Origin: Devosia insulae DS-56
GTDB lineage: Bacteria > Pseudomonadota > Alphaproteobacteria > Rhizobiales > Devosiaceae
DNA: 36,967 bases
Assembly: GCF_000970465.2 (NCBI RefSeq)
Contig: NZ_LAJE02000107.1
Coordinates: forward strand, 1 to 36,967
Direction of reading: 5' to 3'
Under the pieces are notes generated by a model. That model saw only the letters and a list, made by a program, of their open reading frames with translations. It was not told the DNA's origin and searched no databases. The first letter of the stretch is position 1. Each line of letters opens with the position of its first letter. The translations under genes were made by a program, and so were the position numbers. This document shows, piece by piece, positions 34,126 through 36,967 of this stretch.

Positions 34126-36876
34126 ATGCGCGTTATTGGATCGGTTCTGGTCGCTGCCTGGCTTGTGCTTGGCGGCGGTGCGGCTGCTGCGGGCGATGAC
34201 CTGCCCCCGGTGGTGCAATACCGGCTCGATAACGGGCTCGAAGTGCTGCTGTCGCCCGACAGCAAGGTGCCCAAGGTCGGGCTGGCGCTGGTCTATCGCG
34301 TCGGTGGGATGAACGAGCCGGCGGGGCGCTCGGGCTTTGCGCACCTGTTCGAGCACCTGATGTTCTCAGGCACGACGAAGTATCCCAAGTTCGACGACAC
34401 CTATTCGGCGCTGGGCGCGCAGAACAACGCCTTCACCGAGGAAGATCGCACCATCTATGTCGTCGATGCGCTGGCTTCGGCGCTGCCGGTGCTGCTCTCG
34501 GTCGAGGCCGACCGGATGGCCAATCTCGGTGGCGAGGTCGATCAGCGCGAACTCGACCTGCAGCGCGACGTGGTCAAGAACGAGATGCGGCAGACGGTGC
34601 TCGACAGCGCCGGCCAGCCGGGCCTGCAGGCGCTGCGCTCGGCGCTGTTCCCGGCCCCGCACCCCTATGCCGAGGCGGTGATCGGCTCGATCGCCGACCT
34701 CGATGCGGCCAAGCTCGAAGACGTGAAGGCGTTCTTCGATCGCTACTATGTGCCCAACAATGCAGTGCTGGCGCTGGCCGGAGATTTTGACGTCGAGACG
34801 GTGAAGGCGCTGATCGCCGATACTTTTGGGCGCGTACCGCGCGGCGCCGACGTAGCATTGCCCGAGGTGCTGGACCCAAAACCCGTGGCGTTGCGCATGG
34901 AGGTGACCGACCGGCTGCCATCGCCCATCGTGGTGCTGGCGACCGCCGGGCCGGCCATCGGCACTTCGGACAGCGCGGCTCTGATGGTGGCGGGTGATCT
35001 GCTCGGCGATTACGAATATGGCGTGCTGCGCCGGGAGCTGGTGAACAAGGGGCTCGCCATCAACGCTACGGCGGGCTGGGATCCGGGCCGGCTCGGTGGG
35101 CGGTTCATGATTTCGGCCACGGCGGCGCCGGGCGTGACGCCTGACCGGCTCGAGGCGGCGCTACGCAAGGCCGTGGCGGAGTTTGTCGCGGCGCCGCAGG
35201 ACGCCGCCGGGATCGAGCGGGCGCGGCAGACGCTGCGGCTCGACCGGGCGCTCAGCGGCGAAGCGATGCTGGACCGGGCGCGGTCGCTGGCGACGCGCTA
35301 CGATCTCTATGGTGAGGCTTCGCCCGGGCTGGGAGACGATCCCCGGCTCCTGGCGCTGACCGCTGCAGACGTCGAAGCGGCGGTGCGCAAGCGCCTGGCG
35401 CCGGAGGCGTTGAGTGTTCTGACCATGCTGCCAGGCGCGGCGCGCAGCGAATATCCGGCCGTGCTGCAGGCAAGCTCGGGCACGGCGGCGCCGATCGACG
35501 TCGAGCCGCGGCCGGTGGTCGATGTGCCGGTGCTGACGGCAGGCGAGCCCGGGCGGGCAGAGTTGCCGCCACTCGAGACGGCGACGCTGTCGAACGGCAT
35601 CCGGGTCGTGCACTACGAAACCGCCGGCTCGCCGCTGGTGCTGCTTGCCGCCTCGGTCAGCGGTGGCGCCGGCAGCGATGTGCCGGGCGAAGAAGGTCTG
35701 ATCGAGCTCACCACGATGATGATGTCGCGAGGCGCGGGCGAGCGAGGCTTCGAAGCGTTCAGCAAGGCGGCCAAGGATATCGGCGCCGACATTTCGGGGC
35801 AGACCGGAATGGAGCAGTCGGCGGTGGTCCTCGGTGTGCCGCCCGAGCATTTCGCCGCCGGCGTGGACCTGATGGCTGATGCGGTGCAGCGACCGCGCTT
35901 CGAGCAGCCGGAATGGGATGCGCTCAGGGCCGAGGTGCAGCAGGGGCTGGCCTATCGCAAGATGGACCCTGGGGCGCTCGCCTATTACGCGATGGAGGAA
36001 CTGGCGTTCCCGATCCCCGCGGGCCGGGCGGCGCTGGAGCCTACACCGTCGGGGGTGGCGGCGCTGACCGTAGCGCAGGCCCAGGCGACGCACCTCAAAC
36101 TGTTCACGCCCAGGACCATGACAATCTACAGCGTCGGCTCGGTGAGCCTTGCGACCGTCAAGGCGGAACTGGAGCGGGCCTTTGGCGGCTGGAGCAATGC
36201 CAGCCCCGGCATCACCCCGGTGCCGCACCCATCGGCGGTGTTCGCCGATGGGCTGAAGGTCTATGTGACGCCGAGCGCCGGCAACAGCCAGGCAATCATC
36301 AATCTGTCGCGGCCTGCTCCGGCGTTCAACGATCCCGGGGTGCTGGAGGCGATCGCCGTGGCACGGCTCTTGGGCGGCGATTTCACCAGCCGGCTCAACC
36401 AGGTGATGCGCGAGGCGAAGGGCTATTCCTATGGCGTCGGCGCCTCGGTGTGGACCAACATCCCGACGGGCGGCATGCTGACGGTGTCCTCGGCAGTGGC
36501 GGCGGACCAGGTAGGGACGGCGATCGCCGATATCCGCGCCGGCTTCGAGGGGCTGGCGTCGCTCCCGGTGGCGCAGACCGAGCTCGACCGCACGGTGATG
36601 GCCACGGCATCCGGTACAGCCGGGACGGTCGAGACCTCGAGCGGGTTGTTCGGACTGGTGATGAGCGCCGCCAGCGCCGGGATGACGGCCGAGGAAATGA
36701 ACGACAAGCTCGACGAGATCGTCGCGCTGCAGTTGCCGGCAGTAGAGGCCTCGGCGCAGTCGCTGGCCTCGCTCGACCGCGCTCTGGTGGTGATCTCCGG
36801 CGACCCGCAGTCGATCCTGCCGCAGTTGCAGGCGATCGGCATTACCGACGTGACGGTGATCCCGCCGGAGGAGTGA
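34126..36876 (+). CDS. Fused double-domain M16 family metallopeptidase
   Basis: The 916-residue protein has a signal peptide (MRVIGSVLVAAWLVLGGGAA), so it acts in the periplasm. The first M16 half holds the inverted zinc motif HLFEH (H73-H77) with the third ligand probably E153 (KNEMRQ). The second half (from about 480, LETATLSNGIRVVHYETAGS) has the same fold pattern but LIELTTMMM in place of HxxEH, so it is structural. This matches peptidases of the pitrilysin/PqqL type built as one chain, versus the two-subunit form. The ATG at 34126 follows AGGGTCATATTGC. A palindromic repeat lies past its stop codon. Confidence 0.92.
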   Translation: MRVIGSVLVAAWLVLGGGAAAAGDDLPPVVQYRLDNGLEVLLSPDSKVPKVGLALVYRVGGMNEPAGRSGFAHLFEHLMFSGTTKYPKFDDTYSALGAQNNAFTEEDRTIYVVDALASALPVLLSVEADRMANLGGEVDQRELDLQRDVVKNEMRQTVLDSAGQPGLQALRSALFPAPHPYAEAVIGSIADLDAAKLEDVKAFFDRYYVPNNAVLALAGDFDVETVKALIADTFGRVPRGADVALPEVLDPKPVALRMEVTDRLPSPIVVLATAGPAIGTSDSAALMVAGDLLGDYEYGVLRRELVNKGLAINATAGWDPGRLGGRFMISATAAPGVTPDRLEAALRKAVAEFVAAPQDAAGIERARQTLRLDRALSGEAMLDRARSLATRYDLYGEASPGLGDDPRLLALTAADVEAAVRKRLAPEALSVLTMLPGAARSEYPAVLQASSGTAAPIDVEPRPVVDVPVLTAGEPGRAELPPLETATLSNGIRVVHYETAGSPLVLLAASVSGGAGSDVPGEEGLIELTTMMMSRGAGERGFEAFSKAAKDIGADISGQTGMEQSAVVLGVPPEHFAAGVDLMADAVQRPRFEQPEWDALRAEVQQGLAYRKMDPGALAYYAMEELAFPIPAGRAALEPTPSGVAALTVAQAQATHLKLFTPRTMTIYSVGSVSLATVKAELERAFGGWSNASPGITPVPHPSAVFADGLKVYVTPSAGNSQAIINLSRPAPAFNDPGVLEAIAVARLLGGDFTSRLNQVMREAKGYSYGVGASVWTNIPTGGMLTVSSAVAADQVGTAIADIRAGFEGLASLPVAQTELDRTVMATASGTAGTVETSSGLFGLVMSAASAGMTAEEMNDKLDEIVALQLPAVEASAQSLASLDRALVVISGDPQSILPQLQAIGITDVTVIPPEE

Positions 36877-36897
36877 CGCCATACGCGCAGTCGGCGA

Positions 36898-36940
36898 CCC
36901 TCCCGCTTGCGGGGAAGGGGGGACCAGCCGAAAGGCTGGT
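36898..36940. repeat. C/G-rich repeat and GAAA-loop hairpin past the M16 gene
   Basis: An imperfect CCCTCCCGC/GCGGGGAAGGG palindrome (36898-36920) is followed by a perfect hairpin ACCAGCC-GAAA-GGCTGGT (36923-36940). It fits the palindrome family seen elsewhere and may end the M16 transcript. The window stops at 36967. Confidence 0.5.
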
Positions 36941-36967
36941 GGGAAGGGGAGCCCCACGTACCGTGCC

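Overview
The window is GC-rich, densely coded chromosomal DNA from an alphaproteobacterium, most likely of the order Hyphomicrobiales and perhaps close to Devosia. The order is suggested by a trxB gene followed 3 bases later by a LysR gene of the LsrB/VtlR type, DUF1127 and DUF2277 genes, alphaproteobacterial forms of CysK and CarB, Rsm22 beside a patatin gene, and a cluster of small RNAs with anti-Shine-Dalgarno loops. The genus is a guess from general gene content. I found no rRNA, tRNA, CRISPR array, transposase or phage gene. Most of the window is housekeeping and small accessory genes.

Layout. 1-4.4 kb (minus): cysK, rsm22, a patatin phospholipase, and a striking chimera in which a CBS-domain pair runs in frame into the C-terminal half of ClpX. 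4.4-7.8 kb: a large secreted protein of unknown function, a small membrane protein, a DUF4864 protein and a tiny possible membrane peptide. 7.8-10 kb (plus): aspartate aminotransferase and proline iminopeptidase. 10-12.3 kb (minus): an unrecognised Ala/Ser-rich protein and an aldo/keto reductase. 12.3-13.0 kb (minus): three tandem small-RNA units, each with its own candidate promoter and rho-independent terminator, carrying 1, 3 and 1 loops of the type CCTCCTCCC. 13.2-18.3 kb: corA, a periplasmic protein, a GNAT acetyltransferase, the trxB-lsrB redox operon and greA.

18.5-22.7 kb: a two-domain protein with a probable alpha/alpha toroid, a secreted protein ending in 22 Gly-Asp repeats, a cold-shock gene and a TPR-methyltransferase. 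22.7-26.6 kb: a PhyH-type dioxygenase, a nucleotidyltransferase and a type B chloramphenicol acetyltransferase side by side, and small membrane or secreted proteins. 26.7-30.6 kb: a toxin-antitoxin pair whose last stop codon abuts the stop codon of carB. 30.8-37 kb: DUF2161 and DUF1127 genes, DUF2277, a secreted protein, an AHSA1/SRPBCC protein, clpS and a fused double M16 peptidase.

Intergenic DNA is rich in short palindromic repeats of three kinds: C/G-rich CCTCCCCC...GGGGGAGG elements, GGAAAAGT...ACTTTTCC elements, and an inverted array of heptamers at the clpS stop codon. The two most interesting signals are the CBS-ClpX chimera and the anti-Shine-Dalgarno RNA cluster. All family names come from reading the translations and from memory; no database search was run.
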